The translations under genes were made by a program, and so were the position numbers. The notes under the pieces are model-generated. The model had not been told where the DNA came from, did no database searches, and saw only the letters and a list, made by a program, of their open reading frames with translations. A DNA stretch of 64,000 nt from NCBI GenBank assembly GCA_033964015.1, contig CM066915.1:14114372-14178371 (forward strand). The letters run 5' to 3'. The stretch's first letter is position 1; each line of letters opens with the position of its first letter. Shown here in pieces: positions 56,001-64,000 of the stretch. This stretch comes from Scolanthus callimorphus (taxonomy: Eukaryota; Cnidaria; Anthozoa; Actiniaria; Edwardsiidae).

Positions 56001-59000
56001 AGAAATGCTGCAGGAAAACCAAACGTCTAGTTGGCCTTAAGCAATCGTGCCTCTGCATTCGTAAATGTGGACGTGTCTGCTTCAATCCCGCCACACACCA
56101 GTGCTGTGTTGGTCGGCTGTTGAAAAAGAGTTTTGCTTTTAAGGGCAGCATGCGTAAGTATTGTCAAGTGAATTTGGTGATTTTACACACATCAAAGACG
56201 GGTGAATTGATGTTTTGGTTCAAAGAATTGGTACATTAGCTGATATCAATATTGAGAAATATAACTTACAGTCTTCCATCCCTGTCCGGATTACCCAGAG
56301 AGATGGCTTTTCTGATTCAAATTGTAATCGCTATCAAATTTCTACGAATCAGATGCAATGCATCCACGAGAGCAACAATGCTCTCAATCAATTGTCTCTT
56401 TGTTTATTAAATGATCAATCTGTAAGAAACAAAATGAGAAATGAGATACCGGTGGTAATCTCAAAAAGATACACTAGTCAAAAACATCTGACTAGGAGTT
56501 TAAAACAGCCAATCCATAACCGGTCAAACCTTATCAGAATAAAAAAGGAGGAACCACTACTAAATAACGTCAGCTCTGGTAATGCAAGTTTATGCTTGTT
56601 AAATGCAAGGTCTATTAAGAGTAAATCATTTATTATTAAAGACTTTGTTGTTGATAATGGCATTGATATACTGGCAATCACAGAGACATGGCTGAAGGAT
56701 GATATCTCTGCTCAGCTCACTGTGAACGATATCTGCCCAACTGGTTTTTTTCTCCACCATTTGCCCCGTATTGGTGGCAGGGGTGGAGGGGTAGCTCTCC
56801 TACATAAAAAATGCTATAAACTGACTAAACTCTCCCCAGACATTTCTTATAAATCTTTTGAATTCACTGACTGCCAAATAAAGTATATGTCCAAAAGCTT
56901 AAGAGTTGTTGTTGTTTATCGCCCTCCTCCATCAAAAAAGAACAAGTTAAATGTTTCAAAGTTCTTGGTGGATTTTGGTTCTTTTTTAGAGCGGATAATC
57001 ACTTCTACGACCCCACTTATCATTACAGGGGATTTTAATTTTCATCTAGATAATGAAGAAGACCGATCCGCTAAACGCTTTACTGATCTTTTAGATACAT
57101 TTAATCTAAATCAGCATGTCGAAGGCTCCACCCATAAGAATGGTCACACCCTGGACCTAGTAATTACCAGAAAAGGCGAAGAGCCTGTGAGGAACGTCCA
57201 TGTAACTGACCCTGTGATATCAGACCACTCGGCAGTACACTGGGAGGTAGATTGTCTTAAGAAGCCCCGTCCTAAAAGGGAGCAGATAAAAAGGCGGAAA
57301 ATGCAATCTATTGATCACGACTGCTTTCGTAAAGACATTAAAAATTCCAATTTGTTCACAAAAACCTTTCATGATGTGTCCCAGTTTGCAAAGAGCTATG
57401 AGGATACACTTTCCTCTCTTCTTGATGAACATGCTCCTCTAGTCACGCGCACTGTAACTTTGAGACCTTCTGCTCCCTGGTACTCCGATGAGATCAGGGA
57501 TGCTAAAAAACACAGAAGAAAGTTTGAGCGCCTATGGCGTAAATCACCAATTACCATCCATCGCGAATTGTATGTTGAACAATGTGTTAAAGTCAATAAA
57601 CTTATTTATGACTCTAAAATGTCATTTTATGCAGATGCTATAAAAGAAAATGCTAACAATCAGCGTATTCTATTCTCCTCGATATCTAAAATGTTAAACT
57701 CTAAATCCTGCAAGAAGCTACCATCTCATGATTGTCCTAAAGAACTTGCAGAGAGATTTTCTACCTTTTTTGCTACTAAAGTCCAAACAATACGGAATAG
57801 TTTTCCCCCAATACCTGAAAGTATGTTTCCTGAAGAAAAATGTTACTCCAATCAACTTCATGATTTTTATCTTACAACAGAAGAAGAACTGTCTCCTCTG
57901 CTTAAATCCATGTGCAATAAGTCATGCGTGCTTGACCCAATTCCTGGGACCTTAATGAAAGATTGTTATACGACACTCCTGCCTGTAATAGCAAAATTCA
58001 TCAACTTGTCATTTGAAACAGCAATGGTTCCTGAAGGTCACAAAAAGGGTATACTTAACCCTTCACTGAAGAAAGATTCTCTTGACCATGAAGATATTAA
58101 ACATTTCAGACCAGTTTCCAACCTGAAACTACTTTCGAAAGCAGCAGAAAAAATCGCTGCTGTTCGATTGTGGGATCACTGTGTCGACAACGATCTTCTG
58201 GAACTTTTCCAGTCTGCATATCGCAAGGGTCATAGCACTGAAACGGCACTTACTCGGATACACAATGATATTCTCTGTGACATTGATAATAACAAATGTG
58301 TCATCCTTGTATTACTAGACCTTTCTGCTGCATTCGATACAGTTGACCATGCAGTTCTCCTAAATCGACTTGAACAACGTTATGGTGTAACTGGAAAAGC
58401 TAAGGCGTGGCTACAATCGTATCTCTCCAACCGCACCCAAATTGTTAAAGTTGGTGATGAGTTCTCTTCTAGTCAAACTATGCTTTGTGGTGTTCCGCAA
58501 GGATCCGTACTAGGTCCAATCCTATACTCACTTTATACTGCACCACTGGCAAAGATTATTAAACAGCATGGGGTTAACTTTCATTTCTATGCGGATGATA
58601 CTCAACTCTACCTTTCATTCGACCCAAAAAAAGTGAGCGAACCACTGCACTCAAAGAACCGCATTGAATCTTGTCTTAAAGAAATAACAGCTTGGATGAC
58701 CGCTAACAGACTGCAGTTAAACAGTGATAAGACAGAATTACTAGTCCTTAATGCACGCCATCGCTCACCTCCCAATTTAAACTTGATTATGGTAAACGAT
58801 GAATATATAACATCATCTAGCAGTGCCAAGAACATTGGTGTATGGTTCGACGATAAGTTGACAATGGAGAAACAAGTAAACGCCATATGCCAATCGTCTT
58901 TCTTTCACCTTAGGAATATTTCTAAAATCAGAAACTTCATTTCTTCTGCTCACTGTGAGATTCTTATTCATGCTTTTATTTCCTCGAAACTTGATCACTG

Positions 59001-62000
59001 TAACTCTCTTCTCGCTGGCCTTGAACAGAAGTTAATTAACAAACTTCAATACGTTCAGAACTCTGCGGCCAGGCTCCTGACTGGAACCCGCAAACACGAC
59101 CATATCACCCCTGTACTACGTACACTACATTGGCTACCAATCAAAGAGAGAATAGATTTTAAACTTCTTCTTCTAACTTTTAAATCACTCCAGGGGTTGG
59201 CTCCACCCTATCTCAAGGACCTTTTGTTATTTCATAAACCCACAAGGACCCTTCGTTCCGCTAATAAGGCTCTATTGGTCCAACCTTCATTTAAACTTAA
59301 GACGTATGGCGCCCGGGCTTTTTCCGTGAATGCTCCGGCAATATGGAACTCGCTCCCATTAAAATATCGATTCTGCAGCGAGATAAGTGAGTTTAAATCT
59401 GGAGCTAAGACCTTTCTGTTTAAACGAGTTTTTGATGTTTAGTTTAATTTAAAAGAGTTTTTAATGTTTAGTTTGCATTTAATTTCCCCATCTCATCTCA
59501 TTTTCATTACGTCTCATTCTTATTCAATTTCTTATTATATATCCATTTTTACCTAGATTAGTACATTATTATATATATATAATATTTTTTATATGACTAG
59601 TGTACTACTGCGTTTTAAAGTAAGTTTTTATTAGTAAGATAATTTCTATATGCTCTCAGTTTTTAATAAATTGTCATTGTTATATCCCATTACTTTTATG
59701 ATTATATAAACTATATTATTGTAAAGCGCCTTGGATCTATAGGAGAAAGGCGCTATATAAGTCTATATTATTATATTATTATTATTATTATATCCACTGT
59801 AATTGTTCTTTGTTACAGGTCCTATCGTACTGGGGCCAGATCTTATAGGTATGTATGACAATTGCTATCGGCCTGATTGTTGTTATCAATGTCAGGATGC
59901 ATCTCTCGTCCACTTGTCTTTTCAGTTTTTGGGTTCAGAAATTCTACTAACTGACACTGCCGTAATAAAGATCCAGCAGTCTGCATGATAGTGAAATTGG
60001 ATCTTTTAAGCTAATTCGAGACACCGATGTATTGTTATTTTCCTGCAGCAATTCCTGTTGGTTGCTATGCAGACAAGGGGAGTCGTGCAATCCCAACCCT
60101 GGAAGGTCGTTCCAATCTCCTTAAGGGAAATTACCAGCGAAGGAAGCATGCAATTAAACTGTGCGCCATGGCGGCTACCCGTAAAGGCTACAAATGGATG
60201 GCTCTTCAACACGGTGGGTGGTGTGCGTCAAGTAAGAGTGCGGGACGAACGTACGCCAAATATGGTCCGTCGTGTGCCTGTGGGAAACATGGAAAAGGAG
60301 GGATATGGGCAAATGCTGTCTACAGACTTCAAGGTAAGGGCACGCTGTATTGGGTATTGCACATTCTAAATCGGGGTTGGTTATCAAGAGATACAGTAGA
60401 AGCAAACATTCCGAACTACTTTGGCTGGGGCTATTCCAACGGTGTCGATGATATATGGCAATCAATTTGCAGTTTTCAGGAATGATTCAGGATTTTGTGG
60501 GCGTGGACAAAGTTCTGGCACCATTGGAAGATTAACCTTCTTTCTGAAACGACTTTAAAACTCCTCAAACGTGATCATGATTCTTTCTCAATAGCAGATA
60601 AACAGTATAAGCAATTTAAAGTCACTCATTGTCTTTCTTCTTGCTGTCTTGTCAATAAGGATGGTATTATAAAAATTCGTGTGTTTGTAAAGTACTGTTG
60701 AAGTGTGTTAAACCAAATCAGATGCACCCTGTCCATGATGCATTGCTTTGTTCGTATTTACATGATTTATTGCATCAGAAACTCTGACTTTAAAGCAAAG
60801 GATTTGTACTTTTACAACTATTCTTGCATTTTGCCTGGAAAACTGCGCAAACGTACTACAGATACTTTTTGAAGTATTTGAGCTTTTTCGTAGAGTCCCT
60901 TAGTTTCGATGGTAACAAAATGCTGCGGAACAATGCATTTTGGGAGGGTACTTTGGCTCCTTTGACTTCCCCGTGCTGTAATTTCTCTTATTTACGGGAA
61001 CACTGTTCGCCTTTGTTAGGCTGTGTTTTGGATACCTACCGCCCTGAAGGACCGAAATAAAGGTTCGAAACGTTGGCATATTTTGCGTTTCTGTTTTGGC
61101 TTTCAATTCTCTGTCATTGGATAACTACAGGATAATGCATTCAAAAAGCTTTTGGAATCTCCGAGGGTTTTTGCCCGCGCATTATATTAGACAATCGTCA
61201 GAGTTTCTTATTTGCTTTGCTTTCAGTGACTTGTAAGTTCAAGTGCGGTTTTGTCTGCTACGACCCTCGTCGCCAGAAATGCTGCAGGAAACCCAAACGT
61301 CTAGTTGGCCTTAAGCAATCGTGCCTCTGCATTCGTAAATGTGGACGTGTTTGCTTCAATCCCGCCACACACCAGTGCTGTGGTGGTCGGCTGTTGAAAA
61401 AGAGTTTTGCTTTTAAAGGCAGCATGCGTAAGTATTGTCAAGTGAATTTGGTGATTTTGCACACATCAAAGACGGGTGAATTGATGTTTTGGTTCAAAGA
61501 ATTGGTACATTAGCTGATATCCACTGTAATTGTTCTTTGTTACAGGTCCTATCGTACTGGGGCCAGATCTTATAGGTATGTATGACAATTGTATCGGCCT
61601 GATTGTTGTTATCAATGTCAGGATGCATCTCTCGTCCACATGTCTTTTCTTTTTTGGGTTCAGAAATTCTACTAACTGACACTGCCGTAATAAAGATCCC
61701 GCAGTCTGCATGATAGTGAAATTGGATCTTTTAAGCTAATTCGAGACACCGATGTATTGTTATTTTCCTGCAGCAATTCCTGTTGGTTGCTATGCAGACA
61801 AGGGGAGTCGTGCAATCCCAACCCTGGAAGGTCGTTCCAATCTCCTTAAGGGAAATTACCAGCGAAGGAAGCATGCAATTAAACTGTGCGCCATGGCGGC
61901 TACCCGTAAAGGCTACAAATGGATGGCTCTTCAACACGGTGGGTGGTGTGCGTCAAGTAAGAGTGCGGGACGAACGTACGCCAAATATGGTCCGTCGTGT

Positions 62001-63784
62001 GCCTGTGGGAAACATGGAAAAGGAGGGATATGGGCAAATGCTGTCTACAGACTTCAAGGTACGGGCACGCTGTATTGGGTATTGCACATTCTAAATCGGG
62101 GTTGGTTATCAAGAGATACAGTAGAAGCAAACATTCCGAACTACTTTGGCTGGGGCTATTCCAACGGTGTCGATGATATATGGCAATCAATTTGCAGTTT
62201 TCAGGAATGATTCAGGATTTTGTGGGCGTGGACAAAGTTCTGGCACCATTGGAAGATTAACCTTCTTTCTGAAACGACTTTAAAACTCCTCAAACGTGAT
62301 CATGATTCTTTCTCAATAGCAGATAAACAGTATAAGCAATTTAAAGTCACTCATTGTCTTTCTTCTTGCTGTCTTGTCAATAAGGATGGTATTATAAAAA
62401 TTCGTGTGTTTGTAAAGTACTGTTGAAGTGTGTTAAACCAAATCAGATGCACCCTGTCCATGATGCATTGCTTTGTTCTTATTTACATGATTTATTGCAT
62501 CAGAAACTCTGACTTTAAAGCAAAGGATTTGTACTTTTACAACTATTCTTGCATTTTGCCTGGAAAACTGCGCAAACGTACTACAGATACTTTTTGAAGT
62601 ATTTGAGCTTTTTCGTAGAGTCCCTTAGTTTCGATGGTAACAAAATGCTGCGGAACAATGCATTTTGGGAGGGTACTTTGGCTCCTTTGACTTCCCCGTG
62701 CTGTAATTTCTCTTATTTACGGGAACACTGTTCGCCTTTGTTAGGCTGTGTTTTGGATACCTACCGCCCTGAAGGACCGAAATAAAGGTTCGAAACGTTG
62801 GCATATTTTGCGTTTCTGTTTTGGCTTTCAATTCTCTGTCATTGGATAACTACAGGATAATGCATTCAAAAAGCTTTTGGAATCTCCGAGGGTTTTAGCC
62901 CGCGCATTATATTAGACAATCGTCAGAGTTTCTTATTTGCTTTGCTTTCAGTGACTTGTAAGTTCAAGTGCGGTTTTGTGTGCTACGACCCTCGTCGCCA
63001 GAAATGCTGCAGGAAACCCAAACGTCTAGTTGGCCTTAAGCAATCGTGCCTCTGCATTCGTAAATGTGGACGTGTTTGCTTCAATCCCGCCACACACCAG
63101 TGCTGTGGTGGTCGGCTGTTGAAAAAGAGTTTTGCTTTTAAAGGCAGCATGCGTAAGTATTGTCAAGTGAATTTGGTGATTTTGCACACATCAAAGACGG
63201 GTGAATTGATGTTTTGGTTCAAAGAATTGGTACATTAGCTGATATCCACTGTAATTGTTCTTTGTTACAGGTCCTATCGTACTGGGGCCAGATCTTATAG
63301 GTATGTATGACAATTGGTATCGGCCTGATTGTTGTTATCAATGTCAGGATGCGTCTCTCGTCCACATGTCTTTTCTTTTTTGGGTTCAGAAATTCTACTA
63401 ACTGACACTGCCGTAATAAAGATCCAGCAGTCTGCATGATAGTGAAATTGGATCTTTTAAGCTAATTCGAGACACCGATGTATTGTTATTTTCCTGCAGC
63501 AATTCCTGTTGGTTGCTATGCAGACAAGGGGAGTCGTGCAATCCCAACCCTGGAAGGTCGTTCCAATCTCCTTAAGGGAAATTACCAGCGAAGGAAGCAT
63601 GCAATTAAACTGTGCGCCATGGCGGCTACCCGTAAAGGCTACAAATGGATGGCTCTTCAACACGGTGGGTGGTGTGCGTCAAGTAAGAGTGCGGGACGAA
63701 CGTACGCCAAATATGGTCCGTCGTGTGCCTGTGGGAAACATGGAAAAGGAGGGATATGGGCAAATGCTGTCTACAGACTTCAAG
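49820..63784 (+). CDS. Secreted galaxin-like di-cysteine protein with repeated WSC-like modules (right end open)
   Basis: Exons: signal peptide and acidic pro-region (49820-50075, 50793-50876), di-Cys exons (52650-52835, 53196-54083), then three tandem units of 201 + 30 + 285 nt. Every internal join is phase 1, so the whole reads through without a frame break (about 2960 nt to 63784). Galaxin was described as a CC-repeat protein of coral skeleton, and Acropora galaxin-like proteins also carry a signal peptide and acidic region; the same layout suggests a secreted, disulphide-rich matrix protein. The link with a WSC-like module in repeated units is not something I know from named galaxins. The gene could instead be split: the WSC exon has an in-frame stop 152 bases past its donor if the intron is retained. 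It continues past the window or ends just after it. Confidence 0.75.
50076..50792. other. Galaxin-like intron 1, no recognised element
   Basis: No gene or repeat identified; it contains AATAAA-type A/T-rich motifs and an 85-codon minus-strand frame (50497-50754) without domain signal. Confidence 0.4.
50793..50876 (+). CDS. Galaxin-like exon 2 (acidic)
   Basis: Acceptor TTTTTAG ends at 50792; donor GTAAGT at 50877; phase 1 both sides. It encodes SDDYVEALSLETNPADTPSS, GTSLEEQ, an acidic Ser/Thr-rich spacer. Exon assignment rests on splice consensus and matching phase. Confidence 0.7.
50877..52649. other. Galaxin-like intron 2 with ATGCCTGGTTCAGAT repeats
   Basis: The phrase ATGCCTGGTTCAGATAAT and variants occur in two clusters, 51228-51325 and 52040-52155, along with GGTCGGGCTATACATGACA, indicating a dispersed or duplicated short repeat. 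A stretch CTATATAAT at 52572 resembles a TATA box but precedes no ATG exon. No other element recognised. Confidence 0.5.
52650..52835 (+). CDS. Galaxin-like exon 3 (CGxxCYDP, CC)
   Basis: Acceptor CTTCAAAG ends at 52649; donor GTGAGA at 52836; phase 1 both sides. It encodes RCRHKCGGKCYDPLKFKCCK and CCRHGCDGRCYDPAKTLCCN: two copies of a module C..CGGKCYDP....CC. The reading frame stays open upstream only with TTG as start, so this is an internal exon. Confidence 0.85.
52836..53195. other. Galaxin-like intron 3
   Basis: A 360-bp intron with nothing recognised. Confidence 0.5.
53196..54083 (+). CDS. Galaxin-like exon 4 (main di-Cys repeat domain)
   Basis: Acceptor ATTTCCAG ends at 53195; donor GTAAGA at 54084; phase 1 both sides. 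About 296 residues with CC pairs every 7-15 residues, in a larger period near 55-60: CG..CYN.....CC..R.......CC..GMYD.R..KCC...VV....CC. The residues between are mostly basic (Arg/Lys). The pattern matches galaxin di-Cys repeats; disulphide cross-linking of a matrix protein is inferred from the family. Two shadow frames on the same bases are not genes. Confidence 0.92.
54084..54960. other. Galaxin-like intron 4, left part
   Basis: No gene recognised. GCAAGTGTGACA/CCAAGTGTGACA occurs twice near 54531-54563; otherwise unique-looking. Confidence 0.4.
54961..55393. mobile_element. 433-bp palindromic element (hairpin with ~215-bp arms)
   Basis: ATAGGCCTTTATCACGCAAT at 54961 is mirrored by ATTGCGTGATAAAGGCCTAT ending at 55393. 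The two arms pair over almost their whole length, meeting at GGACGGGCATC/GATGCCCGTCC (centre 55179/55180) with no loop. Arms differ by scattered substitutions and small indels. It lies in galaxin-like intron 4. Confidence 0.9.
55683..55952. repeat. Left edge of the 1.725-kb unit (copy 1)
   Basis: From GGGTACTTTGGCTCC (55683) on, the sequence matches 60948-61226 and 62673-62951; to the left the similarity stops, so this marks a duplication breakpoint. It contains CCCTGAAGGACCGAAATAAA and GGTCCGAAACGTTGGC (55766-55802), a small stem-loop motif followed by CGAAAC. Confidence 0.75.
55953..56153 (+). CDS. Galaxin-like unit 1, di-Cys exon
   Basis: Acceptor GCTTTCAG ends at 55952; donor GTAAGT at 56154; 201 nt, phase 1-1. 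It encodes VTCKFKCGSVCYDPRRQKCC, C.CIRKCGRVCFNPATHQCC and GRLLKKSFAFKGS. It differs from units 2 and 3 at a few residues (SVCYD, RKTK, CCVG). Confidence 0.88.
56248..59789 (+). mobile_element. LINE retrotransposon, CR1/L2 type, inserted in unit 1
   Basis: A 3542-bp insertion with ATATC duplicated at both ends (56243-56247, 59790-59794). Removing it and one ATATC restores the intron of units 2 and 3 (GCTGATATCCACTGTAATTG). The 3' end has a short hairpin (GCGCCTTGG..AAAGGCGC, 59726-59753) and an ATT-rich microsatellite tail, typical of CR1/L2 elements. No first ORF is present, so it is 5' truncated or of a single-ORF type. Confidence 0.93.
56353..59442 (+). CDS. LINE endonuclease/reverse transcriptase
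   Basis: The first ATG is at 56353 (1029 residues); the open frame starts upstream in target DNA (56215) with a TTG. Order: short N-terminal region, AP-type endonuclease (LLNARSIKSK, AITETWLKDD, GDFNFH, SDHSAV), linker, reverse transcriptase (LLDLSAAFDTVDH, VPQGSVLGPILY, YADDTQLY with YADD at 58588-58599) and a C-terminal region (HDHITPVLRTLHWLPIKERI) found in CR1/L2-like proteins. All key catalytic motifs are present and there is no stop, so the copy may be recently active. Confidence 0.95.
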   Translation: MQCIHESNNALNQLSLCLLNDQSVRNKMRNEIPVVISKRYTSQKHLTRSLKQPIHNRSNLIRIKKEEPLLNNVSSGNASLCLLNARSIKSKSFIIKDFVVDNGIDILAITETWLKDDISAQLTVNDICPTGFFLHHLPRIGGRGGGVALLHKKCYKLTKLSPDISYKSFEFTDCQIKYMSKSLRVVVVYRPPPSKKNKLNVSKFLVDFGSFLERIITSTTPLIITGDFNFHLDNEEDRSAKRFTDLLDTFNLNQHVEGSTHKNGHTLDLVITRKGEEPVRNVHVTDPVISDHSAVHWEVDCLKKPRPKREQIKRRKMQSIDHDCFRKDIKNSNLFTKTFHDVSQFAKSYEDTLSSLLDEHAPLVTRTVTLRPSAPWYSDEIRDAKKHRRKFERLWRKSPITIHRELYVEQCVKVNKLIYDSKMSFYADAIKENANNQRILFSSISKMLNSKSCKKLPSHDCPKELAERFSTFFATKVQTIRNSFPPIPESMFPEEKCYSNQLHDFYLTTEEELSPLLKSMCNKSCVLDPIPGTLMKDCYTTLLPVIAKFINLSFETAMVPEGHKKGILNPSLKKDSLDHEDIKHFRPVSNLKLLSKAAEKIAAVRLWDHCVDNDLLELFQSAYRKGHSTETALTRIHNDILCDIDNNKCVILVLLDLSAAFDTVDHAVLLNRLEQRYGVTGKAKAWLQSYLSNRTQIVKVGDEFSSSQTMLCGVPQGSVLGPILYSLYTAPLAKIIKQHGVNFHFYADDTQLYLSFDPKKVSEPLHSKNRIESCLKEITAWMTANRLQLNSDKTELLVLNARHRSPPNLNLIMVNDEYITSSSSAKNIGVWFDDKLTMEKQVNAICQSSFFHLRNISKIRNFISSAHCEILIHAFISSKLDHCNSLLAGLEQKLINKLQYVQNSAARLLTGTRKHDHITPVLRTLHWLPIKERIDFKLLLLTFKSLQGLAPPYLKDLLLFHKPTRTLRSANKALLVQPSFKLKTYGARAFSVNAPAIWNSLPLKYRFCSEISEFKSGAKTFLFKRVFDV
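59819..59848 (+). CDS. Galaxin-like unit 1, 30-nt linker exon
   Basis: Acceptor TTTGTTACAG ends at 59818; donor GTATGT at 59849; phase 1-1. It encodes RPIVLGPDLI. It is conserved in all three units with both splice sites, which supports a real micro-exon. Confidence 0.65.
   Translation, partial: VLSYWGQIL
60049..60333 (+). CDS. Galaxin-like unit 1, WSC-like module exon
   Basis: Acceptor TTTCCTGCAG ends at 60048; donor GTAAGG at 60334; 285 nt, phase 1-1. It encodes IPVGCYADKGSRAIPTLEG, KLCAMAATRKGYKWMALQHG, GWCASS, YGPSCACGKHGKGGIWANAV, YRLQ. GCY.D...RA.P.L.G...A...CA..A...GY..F.LQ.GG.C....A...Y is the WSC-like/lectin-like pattern seen in cnidarian secreted proteins. With the intron retained the frame ends at 60485. 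Confidence 0.8.
60334..61226. other. Spacer between WSC exon of unit 1 and di-Cys exon of unit 2
   Basis: Intron within the tandem unit. It shows an inter-unit breakpoint at about 60947/60948, where sequence matching 55683 begins. AATAAAGG at about 61056 is a possible poly(A) signal but is shared by all units. Confidence 0.5.
61227..61427 (+). CDS. Galaxin-like unit 2, di-Cys exon
   Basis: Acceptor TTTCAG ends at 61226; donor GTAAGT at 61428; 201 nt, phase 1-1. Same as unit 3 in protein sequence (GFVCYD, RKPK, CCGG), distinct from unit 1. Confidence 0.88.
61546..61575 (+). CDS. Galaxin-like unit 2, 30-nt linker exon
   Basis: Acceptor TTACAG ends at 61545; donor GTATGT at 61576; same 30 nt as unit 1. 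Confidence 0.62.
   Translation, partial: VLSYWGQIL
61774..62058 (+). CDS. Galaxin-like unit 2, WSC-like module exon
   Basis: Acceptor CTGCAG ends at 61773; donor GTACGG at 62059 (GTAAGG in units 1 and 3); 285 nt. The encoded module appears identical to the others, so units are young or homogenised. Confidence 0.8.
62059..62951. other. Spacer between WSC exon of unit 2 and di-Cys exon of unit 3
   Basis: A near-identical copy of 60334-61226 with only scattered substitutions; no additional content. Confidence 0.55.
62952..63152 (+). CDS. Galaxin-like unit 3, di-Cys exon
   Basis: Acceptor GCTTTCAG ends at 62951; donor GTAAGT at 63153; same protein as unit 2. Confidence 0.88.
63271..63300 (+). 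CDS. Galaxin-like unit 3, 30-nt linker exon
   Basis: Acceptor GTTACAG ends at 63270; donor GTATGT at 63301; same 30 nt as in the other units. Confidence 0.62.
   Translation, partial: VLSYWGQIL
63500..63784 (+). CDS. Galaxin-like unit 3, WSC-like module exon
   Basis: Acceptor CTGCAG ends at 63499; donor GTAAGG at 63785; 285 nt, as in unit 1. The unit continues to the window edge, so more units may follow. If this is the last exon, the stop is at 63936. Confidence 0.8.
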
Positions 63785-64000
63785 GTAAGGGCACGCTGTA
63801 TTGGGTATTGCACATTCTAAATCGGGGTTGGTTATCAAGAGATACAGTAGAAGCAAACATTCCGAACTACTTTGGCTGGGGCTATTCCAACGGTGTCGAT
63901 GATATATGGCAATCAATTTGCAGTTTTCAGGAATGATTCAGGATTTTGTGGGCGTGGACAAAGTTCTGGCACCATTGGAAGATTAACCTTCTTTCTGAAA

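Larger units (their letters stand above)
55683..64000 (+). repeat. 1.725-kb tandem gene-segment array (3 units, open to the right)
   Basis: Corresponding splice sites are 1725 bp apart between units 2 and 3 (61227/62952), and 1725 and 1726 bp apart for the WSC exon (60049/61774/63500). Unit 1 fits the same period after removing the LINE. Each unit carries three coding exons, so the array multiplies protein modules, not just DNA. Confidence 0.93.

Noticed and set aside
56215..56352. LINE protein starting at 56215
   Set aside because: That codon is TTG and lies in host intron sequence before the insertion point; the first ATG in the element is 56353.
60058..60465. Other frames over the WSC-like exon (103 and 96 codons, repeated in each unit)
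   Set aside because: Shadow frames; they recur only because the units are near-identical, and lack the Cys pattern and splice fit.

Overview
The window reads as nuclear DNA of a cnidarian, most likely a stony coral or a close anthozoan relative. The genes are intron-rich, the introns are full of short inverted-repeat elements, and a secreted di-cysteine protein of the galaxin type (known from coral skeleton matrix) fills the right end. No prokaryotic gene organisation is present.

Layout. 1-4963: upstream repeats, with no gene recognised. 4964-49028 (+): one 29-exon gene for an ABC subfamily C exporter, recognisable along its whole length as ABCC10 (MRP7). The extra N-terminal membrane domain is in exon 1, NBD1 in exons 9-14, the second membrane domain in exons 14-21, and NBD2 in exons 22-29. 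49820 to beyond the right edge (+): a secreted galaxin-like gene whose later part is a tandem array of 1.725-kb units. Each unit has a 201-nt di-Cys exon, a 30-nt linker exon and a 285-nt exon for a WSC-like module. All three are symmetric phase-1 exons. The first unit is interrupted by a LINE (CR1/L2 type) with an intact 1075-codon endonuclease/reverse-transcriptase frame.

The ABCC10 introns hold most of the unusual DNA. Intron 4 is a GC-AG intron made almost wholly of a 6.6-kb stretch bounded by a TA-flanked inverted repeat. It contains a 128-bp tandem array with paired CRE palindromes and an E-box per unit, a TA-flanked MITE, twin hairpins and a foldback element. Intron 20 carries a 3.9-kb ISL2EU-type DNA transposon with a THAP/DDE transposase (disrupted) and a convergent intact YqaJ-nuclease gene. 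Two hAT-type MITE copies have perfect 8-bp target duplications.

The most striking signal is a set of minisatellites placed on splice junctions of ABCC10. A 27-bp array before exon 16 and a 46-bp array before exon 19 each consist of the 3' tail of the intron fused to the first bases of the exon, so every unit carries another copy of the splice acceptor. The 27-bp array stays in frame for 23 units. The 46-bp array has also copied a large part of exon 19. A third (19-bp) array starts just after the donor of exon 27.

Four single-base losses break the otherwise well conserved ABCC10 frame, and three similar ones break the transposase. Several sit in short homopolymers, so assembly undercalls and real decay both have to be considered. 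All exon joins were made by eye from splice consensus and family similarity; no alignment or transcript data were available.
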